Positions 9,040-18,389 are shown, numbered from the stretch's first letter. The stretch is DNA of 32,001 nt from Alteromonas sp. ALT199 (GCF_018619335.1 NZ_JAHHDX010000056.1:1-32001), one strand, 5' to 3'. The notes: a model not told the origin generated them from the sequence alone. Program-made: numbers and translations.

Positions 9040-9900
9040 CTATAGCTCATCAAGTAGCTGTTGCCTTTTTTGCGCGTATTCTTTTTCACTAATCAATTTT
9101 GCCTTTTTTAGTGCGTCTAAGCGTTTAAAACGAGCTATAACCTCGTCTTCCGTGGGTAATGTGGCTGAAATGGATTTGTCTCTGGTAGTGGGCGTGTTTT
9201 CCCTATTCGGTGGGGAAAATTTTTCCTCTCTTTTTGTGGTTGCTAACGCTAGTTGAGTAGGTGCAACAACCCAGTCGAAGCGATTTTTTGTTTTTAATTC
9301 AATGCCAGAAACGGAAAAAGAAACGGGGCGATTAAATGAGAATTTTGCTCTTTCTCGTTTACCAAAATTAAAGTCGTATTTCACCAGGCCTTGAGATGTG
9401 GGATCGTAAGCCATTTCGTATGCGTTATTAGCCACTTTATCGTACTCGCCAATTAGAATGTTAAGTTGGTTGTCTGCTACGAAGATACTGCCTGCAACGT
9501 AATATGTTTGGGTTTTAAGACCTGCCAAATAACGCTTTTCTTTACCTAGGGCGAAGATTACGTCTTGCTGACCACTAGCTTGGCTTAATGCCCGAGGTAA
9601 ATGAGCGGCTAGTAATTTAATCTGTTCACCTGAAAAAAGCGGCGTTGACGAATTTTTGTTTTTAACTACCTGTATCGCACTGAGAATCGCGGCAACATCC
9701 TGCTCGTGCAGCGCAAAAGGGTGTTGGTTAGCACGATCTTTAGTTTCTGTTTCGTCTGGCTTCTCAACTAGGGTAATGAAATTGTTTTTGTCCTCTTGAA
9801 ATATAACTTGGGCGTCAGCGCTTTGTACTGATGTTATGAAAGCTAGTACTACAAGAATTAAACTAGTTGACTTTAATGAAAATAGAGACGTATTTTTCAT
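9040..9900 (-). CDS. Secreted protein of unknown function with C-terminal SHOCT-like domain
   Basis: This 286-residue protein has a signal peptide (about 1-30, ending VQSADA). I do not recognise the family of the middle part (about 31-215), which appears to be a mixed beta-rich exported domain. After a polar linker (about 218-250) it ends with a SHOCT-type segment (DEVIARFKRLDALKKAKLIS, then EKEYAQKRQQLLDEL), a short helical pair often found at protein ends and thought to help oligomerisation. The ATG at 9900 has a good AAGGAA ribosome-binding site. It lies between a regulator gene and a porin, all on the - strand, but with gaps of more than 200 bp, so it is probably transcribed alone. It carries no copy of the island's repeat. 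It could act in the periplasm or outer membrane; no function is claimed. Confidence 0.75.
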   Translation of the reverse strand: MKNTSLFSLKSTSLILVVLAFITSVQSADAQVIFQEDKNNFITLVEKPDETETKDRANQHPFALHEQDVAAILSAIQVVKNKNSSTPLFSGEQIKLLAAHLPRALSQASGQQDVIFALGKEKRYLAGLKTQTYYVAGSIFVADNQLNILIGEYDKVANNAYEMAYDPTSQGLVKYDFNFGKRERAKFSFNRPVSFSVSGIELKTKNRFDWVVAPTQLALATTKREEKFSPPNRENTPTTRDKSISATLPTEDEVIARFKRLDALKKAKLISEKEYAQKRQQLLDEL

Positions 9901-9923
9901 GCTCTTTCCTTTTCAATAGGAAT

Positions 9924-9947
9924 AGCGAGAGTGAATCTCGCTTTTTT
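9924..9947 (+). other. Hairpin with T-run in leader of the SHOCT-protein gene
   Basis: AGCGAGA (9924-9930) and TCTCGCT (9936-9942) form a 7-bp stem with a 5-nt loop, followed by TTTTTT on the + strand. It has intrinsic-terminator form on the + strand, yet no + strand gene precedes it. On the - strand it falls in the leader about 24-42 nt before the ATG at 9900. It may stop antisense transcription or fold in the leader RNA. Confidence 0.4.
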
Positions 9948-10113
9948 CTATTTCATAACTTTTTGAACTTCATTTTAAATTCTATTTTAATAAAATATGC
10001 GCTTTGATTTTCATATTTTAAACATTGAAAAGGCGAATTTCACAAATATAAAATAACAGAAAAAATAAAATGAATTTCAATATTAGATAAATGAATGATC
10101 TTTTAAATCACGA

Positions 10114-11343
10114 CTAAAAGAATACAGTGCCACCCAGTTGGATAAGAGTTAGGTCCTCTGCACTGTTATAGATAGTTTGCGCTGCTTGTGAACCATCAAT
10201 ATCTAAACTGAGATTTTCATATTTCGCATACACCAAGAAGCGCGAGCCAAAATATTGTTCTGCTGCAATACCCCACTGACTAAGCTCTGAGCCGGTAACG
10301 CCATCTAAATGAGCCATGCCGTATTGGTCGTTATAACTTGCATATTCTGCGTAAAATGCTGAATCACCAAAGCGATTAAACTGTTTTCTAATGCCAGCTT
10401 TGAAGTAATAGGCATCTGTATCATCACCCGAACCAACAATAGCATCGTCAGCTTCTTCCGTCTGGTAAGTGGCTACCCCAAACACGCCGGATTCGATGTG
10501 CATTACACCTGCTTGCATTTGTAGAGTAGTTGAACTGTTGCCGCCAACATTACTGCCGCCATCTTTGTTCACTGAGTAGCCTGCGTGAAGATTGGTTTTA
10601 AAGCCTTCATGTTCAGCAGCGTATTTCACCGCAACATCAAAGATTTCATCGTTTGCATAACCTACGGCAATACTAACGTTACCCATCTGAGGTAGGTCGT
10701 AGCGTACGCCGTTGCGATAAATACCGTTACAGTCTAGCCCTATACCCAAGCCAGGCGTAGCCAAACATTGGGCAAATTGCCCCCACGCTACGTTTGTCGA
10801 GCCTTCTTCGACGCCTCGAATAAAGAAGCCATTAGCTCTAAATAATGGAGAGATTCCTGACCAGATAGTGCCAGACGGATCGGCTAGAACGGCAATATTA
10901 TCGGTGGGCAAACTTTGTAAACCAATAGTGACTTTACCCCAATCACCGCCAAAGTAGAGGCTGCTGCCTAATAGGCCAATATCGCCGCCATTAAAGGTAT
11001 CTAAATTATCCTGGTTTGCAAATAGAAGGGGAGTTTGATGGCCACCACCGGCATAGTTTGGTGCGCCAGAAAGAGGTTCAATAATAACTTCAAAACCTAC
11101 GTCTAAACCCTGCTCTTCCAGTTTATAATTCCCGGAAAGCGTAATACGGCTGCCCAGTGTAGTACCATTGTCTGAAAGTTGTGCCACGTCACTACCTACA
11201 CCGTCGTCGTAATAAGTTAAGCCTTCATTGATCCACCCCGAGATATTCCACGAGTAGGGCTCGTCTTGGGCAAAACTATGGCTACTAACGGAGCTTAAAA
11301 TGGCAATAGATAAACAGGTTTTTGTAAATGTGTTTTTTTTCAT
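10114..11343 (-). CDS. Outer-membrane porin
   Basis: This 409-residue protein has a signal peptide (MKKNTFTKTC... ending SHSFAQ, about 1-26). The mature part looks like a general porin: alternating beta strands with Gly and aromatic residues throughout, YYFKAGIRKQF and YAKYENLSL repeats, and a terminal phenylalanine (LIQLGGTVFF) as needed for outer-membrane assembly. One Cys pair (QCLATPGLGIGLDCNG) could form a disulfide in an external loop. It probably lets small solutes cross the outer membrane; substrate is not visible. It is separated from the TonB receptor gene by 264 bp with a terminator, so it is a separate unit. A very degenerate relative of the island's repeat at 11485-11501 is not convincing, so membership of that regulon is not claimed. 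Confidence 0.85.
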   Translation of the reverse strand: MKKNTFTKTCLSIAILSSVSSHSFAQDEPYSWNISGWINEGLTYYDDGVGSDVAQLSDNGTTLGSRITLSGNYKLEEQGLDVGFEVIIEPLSGAPNYAGGGHQTPLLFANQDNLDTFNGGDIGLLGSSLYFGGDWGKVTIGLQSLPTDNIAVLADPSGTIWSGISPLFRANGFFIRGVEEGSTNVAWGQFAQCLATPGLGIGLDCNGIYRNGVRYDLPQMGNVSIAVGYANDEIFDVAVKYAAEHEGFKTNLHAGYSVNKDGGSNVGGNSSTTLQMQAGVMHIESGVFGVATYQTEEADDAIVGSGDDTDAYYFKAGIRKQFNRFGDSAFYAEYASYNDQYGMAHLDGVTGSELSQWGIAAEQYFGSRFLVYAKYENLSLDIDGSQAAQTIYNSAEDLTLIQLGGTVFF

Positions 11344-11526
11344 TTTACTGTCCCAATATTGGTAGTGTTGATTAATTTCAGTGGCTTTTTGTTTTTATTT
11401 TCGACTGGTTTAATGCTTTCGGTATCCAGTAAATTGATAATAAGTTCTGTAGAATTTTGAACCATTGGCCCTAAGGCGATTTAATCTCCTTCTTTAGTAG
11501 CGGGAAAATTAATTTGATAGAAAATG

Positions 11527-11562
11527 AAAACGCGACTCATTAATGGAAATAAGTCGCGTTTT
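11527..11562 (-). terminator. Intrinsic terminator after TonB receptor gene (bidirectional form)
   Basis: An 11-bp stem, AAAACGCGACT (11527-11537) with AGTCGCGTTTT (11552-11562), has a 14-nt loop. Read on the - strand it is followed by a T-rich stretch (TTTTCATTTTCT), placed 46 nt after the stop of the TonB receptor gene. On the + strand it also has a T-run, so it can act in both directions. Confidence 0.8.
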
Positions 11563-11607
11563 TTTTATTTTTTGATATTTGAAAGCGTAGTAAAGATCAG
11601 CTCGATG

Positions 11608-14094
11608 TTAAAATCTCGCTTTTACATTTACACTGACCATTCGCGGCTGTGCTGGACCAACGAACTCTGCGCCTTCTACATCGGGATAAATGTCCTCTAA
11701 CACTTCATCCGCCTCGCCATAAGTGCCAAAGGTTTCATAGTCTTTGTCGAACACATTGTTCACACGTAGTGATGCGGTGAATGTGTCGTTGAAACGATAC
11801 GATGCATAGACGTTCGCAACAACGTAGCCCTCAATTTTTTCGTTCTCATTGGCCTCATCGCCTCTAAAGTATTGGCTAGATGCAGAAATTACTTCCGCCC
11901 CTAATAGCGCTTTCTCCGTTAAGGCGTAATCTGCGTAAAGCTTTACTAAATGCTCTGGTTGACCTGGAATTTTGTTGCCCGGCGTGACTAGCCTGTCCGG
12001 CCCCTGAGGGTTAAAGGGACTAAATGACGTAAATGTTGATTCATAGGTTGCATCTAGATAGTTATAGTTCAAGCGGTACGTTAGTTTCTGCCACGTAGAA
12101 CCGATACTAAACTCAACACCCTGACGCTGAGTTTCGTCAACATTGATAAAGTATCCGCGAGAAGCAACAGAGCCAGCCTGTTGGAAGATAATGTCGTCCT
12201 TACTTCTACTATGAAAAACATTTAGCATAAGGTCGATGTTATTGATGTGCGTAGTGTAGTTCGCTTCAATGGTTTGGGTCACCACCTGATCAAGAGGAGG
12301 ATCGGCTACAAATCCGTTCGGAAGGCGGCACGGGTCGTCTTCATCAGCACAGCTTAACTCCGCTGGACTTGGCGTTCTGGAAGATTGGCTGATTGCTAGG
12401 TTCAATTGGCTTTGCTCATCAATGGAAATGTCTACGCCCACCGCTGGGTTAAACTGGGTAAAACGGTGATTGCCGTCTAATGAACCTTCTCCGTCATCAA
12501 TCAGGTCTTCCATAACAATATGGTCTCGGTTAAAACGTCCACCAAGATTGAGTGATACGGCTGAAGAGAGCTGAGTACTATTCATGAAAAATAGCGACCA
12601 TGCGGTGGTGTCTACATCTAATCTTACTCTGGCTTCTTGTGCCATGAGCCCATCGATGGGTAAAACGGTGCGTGAGTCTTGTGCAGATTCGTTTTCCAAA
12701 ATACCAAATGTAGTATCAGCGGCGTAGTTAACATCTCCTTTGGTGTAGCTGGCACCTACAATAAACTCTGAGCTGAAGCCGCTTAAGGCATATTGTTTGG
12801 CTAGCTGAAAAGATAATCCAGTAGCTTTTGCATCTGTGCGGCCTGTGTTGTAGGTGCCGTCAAGTTCATCTGCGTCCACATCTGATATATCAGCGAGCGC
12901 AGTGTCGTCATCAAAGCCAATAAATTCAACCGCCTCTATATCATCGCCTTCTCCCACAATAGGCAAGTCGTCATCATCGTCGTCGCCATCACCATCACTA
13001 TCAAGCGGATCATCATCATCGTCATCATCTTCGAATTCACAAAGTGTTACGCGTCCATCAGCGAACTGGCAGGCACCGAAATCACTGTCATCGCCGTTTA
13101 TTGACTGAGTTTGTGTGTCGCGATAAAACATATTTGCCGTTAAAGATAAGGTGTCAGTTAAAACAAAGTCACCGGTTATATTAACGTGCGTAAGTTCGTT
13201 GTTAGTCTGATCGGGGTGGGTGTAGACCGCTTCTCTCCCTTCAATATCGAGTAGTTCAATAGGCGACGCACCGTTGCCGAGCAACTCGTTATCGGCAAGC
13301 AACAAGTTCATGTCGATATACATCTTGTCACTTTTATAGGCAAGCGATGTAAAAACTTGTTGAACTTCGGAAGGTGAATAATCACGCCAGCCATCTTCCT
13401 CATAGTGATTCAGGTTCACATAATATGCCCAGTGATCATTATGACCACCCGATTCTACAGAAGCGGCTTTTTGGCCGAATTGCCCTGCCTGTAAATCGAT
13501 TTCATTGGCGTCAAAACTAAACCCAGTTTTTGTTTTTAGCGCTAGTGCACCACCTAACGTGTTCTGACCAAACAGCGGGTTTGAACCAGAGTATAGAGAA
13601 ACGGTATCTATAGCATCTAGAGGCATTAGATCCCAATGCACGGTATCGCCAAACGCTTCGTTCACCCGACCGCCATTCAAGTACACCGAAATGCCCTGAG
13701 GAAGGCCAAGCAAAGGAGAGGCAGTAAATCCACGATATTGCAGATCCGGTTGGAACGGGTTGTTTTGAACATCGTTCAGATTCACGCTCGCCAGCTGGGT
13801 TTTTAACAACTCTGGCAATGAGCGGTTGACGCTCCCTTCTATGTCATCTTGAGTCAGTGTTTGAACGTTTCCGAATACAGCAGAATTATTGCTGTTAGCG
13901 CTAAGTGGCGTCGCTCCCTGTACCTCTATTACCTCGTATTGGTCTAATGTATCGTTAGCGCCGGCGGCAGCGCTAAACGCATAGGTTACCGCGCTCGCAA
14001 TAATCGCAAGAGCAAATGGTGAATGAGAAAGTTGATATGTTGGCTTTTGTGCAAAGTTTTGGCTAATGCTTTTGGTAGAAATTCGCGTAGGCAT
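11608..14094 (-). CDS. TonB-dependent receptor with Asp-rich insert (candidate lanthanide/metallophore or PQQ receptor)
   Basis: This 828-residue outer-membrane receptor has a signal peptide (about 1-45), a TonB-box-like YEVIEVQG, a plug domain (about 55-190, including YRGF, GGRVNEAFGD and NPLFGQNTLGGAL) and a 22-strand type barrel ending VSVNVKARF. At about residues 350-410 it carries an unusual acidic insert with runs of 6-7 Asp and DSDGDGDDDDDD. That 12-mer has Asp at 1, 3, 5, 9 and 12 and Gly at 6, like an EF-hand loop. A Cys pair (GACQFADGRVTLCEF) precedes the insert. Its promoter has the island's repeat (14158-14175), which ties it to PQQ alcohol oxidation. Imported ligand may be a rare-earth chelate, another metal chelate, or PQQ itself as with E. 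coli PqqU (YncD). Receptor class is certain; substrate is inference. Confidence 0.9.
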   Translation of the reverse strand: MPTRISTKSISQNFAQKPTYQLSHSPFALAIIASAVTYAFSAAAGANDTLDQYEVIEVQGATPLSANSNNSAVFGNVQTLTQDDIEGSVNRSLPELLKTQLASVNLNDVQNNPFQPDLQYRGFTASPLLGLPQGISVYLNGGRVNEAFGDTVHWDLMPLDAIDTVSLYSGSNPLFGQNTLGGALALKTKTGFSFDANEIDLQAGQFGQKAASVESGGHNDHWAYYVNLNHYEEDGWRDYSPSEVQQVFTSLAYKSDKMYIDMNLLLADNELLGNGASPIELLDIEGREAVYTHPDQTNNELTHVNITGDFVLTDTLSLTANMFYRDTQTQSINGDDSDFGACQFADGRVTLCEFEDDDDDDDPLDSDGDGDDDDDDLPIVGEGDDIEAVEFIGFDDDTALADISDVDADELDGTYNTGRTDAKATGLSFQLAKQYALSGFSSEFIVGASYTKGDVNYAADTTFGILENESAQDSRTVLPIDGLMAQEARVRLDVDTTAWSLFFMNSTQLSSAVSLNLGGRFNRDHIVMEDLIDDGEGSLDGNHRFTQFNPAVGVDISIDEQSQLNLAISQSSRTPSPAELSCADEDDPCRLPNGFVADPPLDQVVTQTIEANYTTHINNIDLMLNVFHSRSKDDIIFQQAGSVASRGYFINVDETQRQGVEFSIGSTWQKLTYRLNYNYLDATYESTFTSFSPFNPQGPDRLVTPGNKIPGQPEHLVKLYADYALTEKALLGAEVISASSQYFRGDEANENEKIEGYVVANVYASYRFNDTFTASLRVNNVFDKDYETFGTYGEADEVLEDIYPDVEGAEFVGPAQPRMVSVNVKARF

Positions 14095-14157
14095 GGTTTT
14101 GACTGCTTCGTTATTATTTATACTCTCAGTATTGCCTTAAGCATTCCTTAAAAATAT

Positions 14158-14175
14158 CCTCCTTAAGTGGGAGGA
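14158..14175. promoter_or_regulatory. Inverted-repeat regulatory site upstream of TonB receptor gene
   Basis: CCTCCTTAAGTGGGAGGA has half-sites CCTCC and GGAGG separated by 7 nt instead of the 4 nt found at most copies. It lies 63 bp before the start codon at 14094 (- strand), in the 121-bp gap after the M16 peptidase gene. The receptor gene therefore has its own promoter rather than depending only on pqq read-through. Confidence 0.7.
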
Positions 14176-14215
14176 AGTATCATAAATTGGTAGCAGTGTT
14201 TTTTCCCGAAGCCCC

Positions 14216-16003
14216 CTAGATGAGACCCGATAAAACCTTTTGGCACCAATTTTCTCGCTGCCTGATATTTGTATCACTGGCGCCAAATAGATAGAGATTG
14301 TTTTCATAGGTTGCAGCACCCAGTGCGTAGCATTCTCCTAAAATTCTTGGTTGCCAGAAAAGGTGGTGTGCCAGTACCGCTTGTAGTCTTGACTGTTGAT
14401 AGAACGCGATGCGATACACCCAGTGCGAGGCCAAATAACCAGAAGCAGAATTTAGAGAAGCCGACTCTAGAGTTATTGAGGGCGATGGAATGGAAAACGG
14501 CGTTAAGTGCGAAGCAATGTGTTCAGTGTTAAAGCGTTTCAAATTGGTGGTATTGCTGGCGAGTGGCCGCAATAAACGTGGAAGTGCAGGCAAGTGCTCT
14601 AACCCAACAAAATGTCGGTATTTAGAGGTAAGATGCGGCATTAAAGGTGACTTGTCGCTATTGGAGGCGCTGGCCTGCGCGGAAAAGTCTTTGCATGCCT
14701 TTCTAATCCGCTCGAGAGCGATTGACTTTTCAGGTGAAGGTAGAGCCCCCAAATAGGAGAGCGATACCTTATTAGCACTCGCCATATAAGCGCTTTTGGC
14801 GGCACACTCGTTAGAACGCAACGCATCTGTTAGTTGCGCAAAATAGCGAATAGCCGCCCCCACACCTTCTGCGTGTTTATCAGTGTCTGGCATTGGCTTT
14901 GAAGGCCTAATATCAAATGATGCAAGACACGCGGATACCACATGTTTTAGTTGTCGCAGCCTTTTATCATAATCATCGCTCACGAGCTTGTGTGTCAGAT
15001 TTTGTGAAAGCTTTGGAAGTGCTTCTATCGAAAGCTCGCTTGCTACTTCCTTCATCGCTTCGTTTGTGACGAGGCGAATTGCAAAATTGCCATGCCGATT
15101 GATTTCTGGGTCGATAAATAAGGTGTTTTCAAGGCCAGCTACGGTGCTAAGTGTTGCTTCTTGCTGTTGTAAGCCATCGAGAAAGCACTGGGGAAACCAC
15201 CAGGTTAATACATGCCTTATTGATTCGTTTTCGCCTTTTGTCGTTTGCGCATCAAGAGAGGCTTCTTTGTCTAAATGTGAGTGTTCGCGTTGAGATGCGT
15301 GCTGACTCAGTGCGGCGTTTCTGTTCAGTGTTGATTCTTCGCTCAAAGCTGCTTTCTCGCTCAGGGCTGTTTTTTCGCTCAGGGCTGACTCTCCGCTCAG
15401 GGCTGTTTCCGCGCTCACGGCTGTAACAACCTCCTTGCACTGCTCAAAAAAGTGGGATGAATCACTGTAAACCAGCGTGGTGATATTGTTTGGCTGATAC
15501 CACTGGCGTTTATAGTCTTGGAGCGCTTTAATGCTGTTGCTGCCTATGGTTTGTGTAAAACCACCCGCGTGTTGATAGGCATTTCTATTGGTATCGGCTA
15601 ATCGAATAGCGGCGTTTAATGCATAGTCGCTGTTTGCCTCTAGCATGGCGAGCTCGTTAAAAATAACCCCGTCTCGCTCTAAGGTAACCTCATCGTTACC
15701 GTAATCCCGATTAAGCAGGCCACAGTACAGGTAATTTACAGCATCAAGCAGCACGTTCGCTTTTTCAGACGAAGCGAAAAAGAACGTGTACTCGGCGAGT
15801 GTGGTAGCGTTAATAGTAACAGGCAGAAGTGTATTGGCCGTAAAAAGCTCGTGGGCAGTTGGGTATTGGTGAGAGCGTCGAAAGCTCATGTGCTCAGCTA
15901 AATGAGACAACCCAGTGTGGCCTGCTGCAGGGGTTTTTAGCGCAAAAACAACGCTATGCACTTTTGACCCAGAGCCGGCATCAATGAAATGAAATTCAGA
16001 CAT
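14216..16003 (-). CDS. pqqF: M16-family metallopeptidase, PqqF-like
   Basis: This 595-residue protein has the inverted zinc motif HLAEH at 34-38 and the downstream third ligand region ERDGVIFNEL, with E117, so it should be an active zinc peptidase. It follows pqqE by 74 nt on the same strand. M16 enzymes PqqF/PqqG cut the PqqA precursor in PQQ synthesis, and this is the obvious candidate here. It is shorter than classical PqqF (about 760 residues), so it may need a partner subunit. Between about 194 and 234 it contains a six-unit hexapeptide repeat (ALSEKA-like) from an 18-bp tandem repeat, absent from the core M16 fold and probably a disordered linker between the two halves. The family is secure; the gene name rests on context. 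Confidence 0.82.
   Translation of the reverse strand: MSEFHFIDAGSGSKVHSVVFALKTPAAGHTGLSHLAEHMSFRRSHQYPTAHELFTANTLLPVTINATTLAEYTFFFASSEKANVLLDAVNYLYCGLLNRDYGNDEVTLERDGVIFNELAMLEANSDYALNAAIRLADTNRNAYQHAGGFTQTIGSNSIKALQDYKRQWYQPNNITTLVYSDSSHFFEQCKEVVTAVSAETALSGESALSEKTALSEKAALSEESTLNRNAALSQHASQREHSHLDKEASLDAQTTKGENESIRHVLTWWFPQCFLDGLQQQEATLSTVAGLENTLFIDPEINRHGNFAIRLVTNEAMKEVASELSIEALPKLSQNLTHKLVSDDYDKRLRQLKHVVSACLASFDIRPSKPMPDTDKHAEGVGAAIRYFAQLTDALRSNECAAKSAYMASANKVSLSYLGALPSPEKSIALERIRKACKDFSAQASASNSDKSPLMPHLTSKYRHFVGLEHLPALPRLLRPLASNTTNLKRFNTEHIASHLTPFSIPSPSITLESASLNSASGYLASHWVYRIAFYQQSRLQAVLAHHLFWQPRILGECYALGAATYENNLYLFGASDTNIRQRENWCQKVLSGLI
15305..15412. repeat. 18-bp tandem repeat, six units, inside the M16 peptidase gene
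   Basis: Six 18-bp units with consensus close to GCTCAGGGCTGTTTTTTC (+ strand) run in register with the reading frame. The middle units at 15359-15412 are the most alike; the outer ones are degraded. They encode the hexapeptide series ALSGES, ALSEKT, ALSEKA, ALSEES, TLNRNA, ALSQHA. Copy number may vary between strains. Confidence 0.85.
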
Positions 16004-16077
16004 ACACTTTTATCATTGCGGTTTAACGGTATCTCTTTTTGTTTCGTACTTATCGCACCCCATTTATTTCCTAGTAC

Positions 16078-17238
16078 TTACCTTGTAGCACTTACTTCTA
16101 GGATGGGAATCGGCTTTTCCACCTTCCGATACTGTAGTGCCTTCGACGGTGCAGTACCTGCTTTATCGGTAATGCCTTTCATCAAATGGTGATCGGGCGA
16201 CTTGCTGCAAACCGGATCCGTCTTATACATATCACCTGTTAGCAGGTAGGCCTGACATCGGCAGCCGCCAAAGTCTTTATCTTTTTCATCGCAGTCCCTA
16301 CAGGGCGACGGCATCCAACTATCGCCACGGAAATGATTAAAGCTAAAGTCTTGGTGCCAAATATCGTGCAACGAGCGTTCTCTCACATTAGGGAAGCGAA
16401 GAGGCAATATCTTTGCGCTGTGACACGGAAGGGCACTGCCATCTGGCGTTACGGTTAAAAACGTTGTGCCCCAGCCATTCATGCACGCCTTAGGGCGAGA
16501 TTCATAGTAGTCGGGCGACACAAATATGAAGGTTGGCCCTTTACCGTTTTGCTGCGCGCGATAGCGGTTCACTGCAGCCTCAGCCTCCTGTAGCTGTTGT
16601 GATGTAGGTAGCAAATGGTCTCTGTTTTCATAGGCCCAGCCGTAATACTGTACGGTAGCCAGCTCAACAAAATCAGCATTAAGCTGCTCGCTTAACGCCA
16701 TCACGTCTTCTATTTCGTGAATGTTCTGCGCCGTAATACAGAAGTTAAGCACCATAGGATAGTTGTATTGTTTTACCAGCTTCGCAATTTTGAGTTTTTG
16801 TTCAAATGAATGGCGCTTATTGCCTATTAAGTCGTTGACTTCGGCATTGGCTGCTTGAAAGCTCAGCTGAATGTGATCAAGCCCAGCTTCTTTAAGTTTG
16901 GCAATGCGCTTTTCAGTCATGCCAATGCCAGAGGTGATCAAGTTGGTGTAAAAACCCAGATCGCGCGCGTAAGCGACTAAGTGCTCCAAATCTTTTCGAA
17001 GTAATGGCTCTCCGCCAGAAAAGCCCAATTGCACGGCGCCCATTTCCCGCGCTTCACGCAGTACACGCTCCCAGTGCTCAGTAGAGAGCTCATTGAATGT
17101 TTCTTCCATGTTTACTGGGTTTGAGCAATACGGGCAATGCAAAGGACACTGATAAGTAATTTCGGCTAAGAGCCATAGCGGGGGCGTAATGCTATTTGGT
17201 ACGTCGGTTTGTAAATCAACGTCTATGTTATTCGTCAT
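16078..17238 (-). CDS. pqqE: PqqE, radical SAM PqqA-modifying enzyme
   Basis: This 386-residue enzyme joins the Glu and Tyr side chains of PqqA by a carbon-carbon bond, the first step in PQQ synthesis. The radical SAM motif is CPLHCPYCS with C31, C35 and C38. The C-terminal SPASM region is also present ([16 protein letters not shown], then [16 protein letters not shown]), for auxiliary clusters. I choose the ATG at 17238 (MTNNIDVD...), which overlaps pqqD by 11 nt; the frame is open up to 17286, but the extra residues ([14 protein letters not shown]...) overlap conserved PqqD sequence and are not PqqE-like. It acts with PqqD as peptide chaperone. Confidence 0.96.
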   Translation of the reverse strand: MTNNIDVDLQTDVPNSITPPLWLLAEITYQCPLHCPYCSNPVNMEETFNELSTEHWERVLREAREMGAVQLGFSGGEPLLRKDLEHLVAYARDLGFYTNLITSGIGMTEKRIAKLKEAGLDHIQLSFQAANAEVNDLIGNKRHSFEQKLKIAKLVKQYNYPMVLNFCITAQNIHEIEDVMALSEQLNADFVELATVQYYGWAYENRDHLLPTSQQLQEAEAAVNRYRAQQNGKGPTFIFVSPDYYESRPKACMNGWGTTFLTVTPDGSALPCHSAKILPLRFPNVRERSLHDIWHQDFSFNHFRGDSWMPSPCRDCDEKDKDFGGCRCQAYLLTGDMYKTDPVCSKSPDHHLMKGITDKAGTAPSKALQYRKVEKPIPILEVSATR

Positions 17239-17629
17239 AGCGGATCCACTTCTTTTGCTCGGCATGAACCAGAAATGCATGAACATCTTCTTCTAAATCA
17301 TCAGGTGCATCTGGGAAGGCCTGGCGAAGTTCAGCACAAATAGCATTTTCCGTATTACGGCCATCTACACGCTTAAGAATTTCTGCCGCAGAAGGATTAA
17401 GTTTGATCATTCCTTCGGGGAACAGCAAAACATGGCAGCCTTGAGCTTTCTCGTACTGCATGCGAAAAAGTGGGTTTAAAGAGGCTATTTTGTCACTTGT
17501 TCGGTTGCCTTCGTTGTTGTGACTGCTGCTATTTTCAATGTTGTCTTCCGAGTTATTTGAACCAATGTCATCAGCACCGACGATATCAGCATCTAAGTGG
17601 TGCTCGGTTTGCGACTGTAATTTTGACAT
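17228..17629 (-). CDS. pqqD: PqqD, PqqA-binding chaperone, with long N-terminal extension
   Basis: PqqD presents the PqqA peptide to PqqE. The conserved core ([20 protein letters not shown]... to the end, about 84 residues) occupies the C-terminal part. Before it lies an extra stretch of about 50 residues rich in Asn, Ser, Asp and Glu, probably disordered and not usual in stand-alone PqqD of about 90 residues. I choose the ATG at 17629: a GGGAGG ribosome-binding site within the end of pqqC lies 8 nt before it. An ATG at 17653 would place the start inside pqqC and upstream of that site. It lies 2 nt after the pqqC stop and overlaps pqqE by 11 nt. Core identification is secure; the function of the extension is unknown. 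Confidence 0.92.
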   Translation of the reverse strand: MSKLQSQTEHHLDADIVGADDIGSNNSEDNIENSSSHNNEGNRTSDKIASLNPLFRMQYEKAQGCHVLLFPEGMIKLNPSAAEILKRVDGRNTENAICAELRQAFPDAPDDLEEDVHAFLVHAEQKKWIRYDE

Positions 17630-17631
17630 TA

Positions 17632-18387
17632 TTAAAACCTCCCTTTGTGGCACACTCGCTGGTCGGCAATACCATCAAACGGCTTTCTCTTATATTCATA
17701 GGCAAAGCAAATGGCATCTGCAATGCTCCATAAAATATCAATTTTGAATTGCAGTATATTGAGCGCATGCTCTTGCTGTTGGCGAGTAACGAAGTGGTCT
17801 AGGGTAATCTGCAGGCCATGCGCCACATCACGGCGTGCCTGACTTAAACGCATTTGAAAGTAGGTAAAGCCTTCACTATCAATCCATGTGTAGTGTCCAG
17901 GCCAGGTATCTAATCGGCTTTGATGTATTTCAGGGGCAAACATTTCAGTTAACGATGAGCAGGCAGCCTCTTCCCACGACGCACGTCGGGCAAAATTCAC
18001 ATAGGCATTCACTGCAAACTTAACCGCTGGCAACAGGTGGGTTTCATCGAGTAACTCGCTGCGGTTTAACCCTACCGCTTCGCCTAACCGCAACCAGGCT
18101 TCTATGCCGCCAAGTCCGTCCTCGCCTTCTCGTCCATCGTGATCGATAATTCGTTGGATCCAAGTTCTGCGTACCGATTGGTCTTCGCAATTCGCTAAAA
18201 TTGCCGCGTCTTTAACCGGTATCGCCATTTGATAATACAGTCGGTTGGCCACCCAGCCCTGAATTTCATCAACGCTGCAGTGTCCTTCATTCATACGTTT
18301 ATGGAAGGGGTGATGAATATGGTAGTAAGCGCCTTTTTCTCTCAGTTTTTGTTCGAACTCTTGTCTAGACCATGCGTGTTCTGTCAT
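17632..18387 (-). CDS. pqqC: PqqC, pyrroloquinoline-quinone synthase
   Basis: This 251-residue protein has the normal PqqC length. It catalyses the last step of PQQ synthesis, a cofactor-free oxidation and ring closure using oxygen, in the cytoplasm. Family features include the N-terminal [15 protein letters not shown], the [11 protein letters not shown] segment, and the all-helical haem-oxygenase-like pattern through [20 protein letters not shown]. It starts 2 nt after the pqqB stop and is followed 2 nt later by pqqD, so the genes are co-transcribed and coupled. No odd feature is seen. Confidence 0.96.
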   Translation of the reverse strand: MTEHAWSRQEFEQKLREKGAYYHIHHPFHKRMNEGHCSVDEIQGWVANRLYYQMAIPVKDAAILANCEDQSVRRTWIQRIIDHDGREGEDGLGGIEAWLRLGEAVGLNRSELLDETHLLPAVKFAVNAYVNFARRASWEEAACSSLTEMFAPEIHQSRLDTWPGHYTWIDSEGFTYFQMRLSQARRDVAHGLQITLDHFVTRQQQEHALNILQFKIDILWSIADAICFAYEYKRKPFDGIADQRVCHKGRF

Positions 18388-18389
18388 TA

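Noticed and set aside
11485..11501. Degenerate relative of the CCTCC-GGAGG repeat upstream of the porin (TCTCC-N7-GTAGC)
   Set aside because: Only partial match in both halves and farther from the start codon (about 140 bp); could be chance.
12854..13108. Ser-rich 84-codon + strand open frame
   Set aside because: It is the antisense shadow of the Asp-codon runs in the TonB receptor (GAT/GAC read backwards gives Ser-like codons); no ribosome-binding site or family match.
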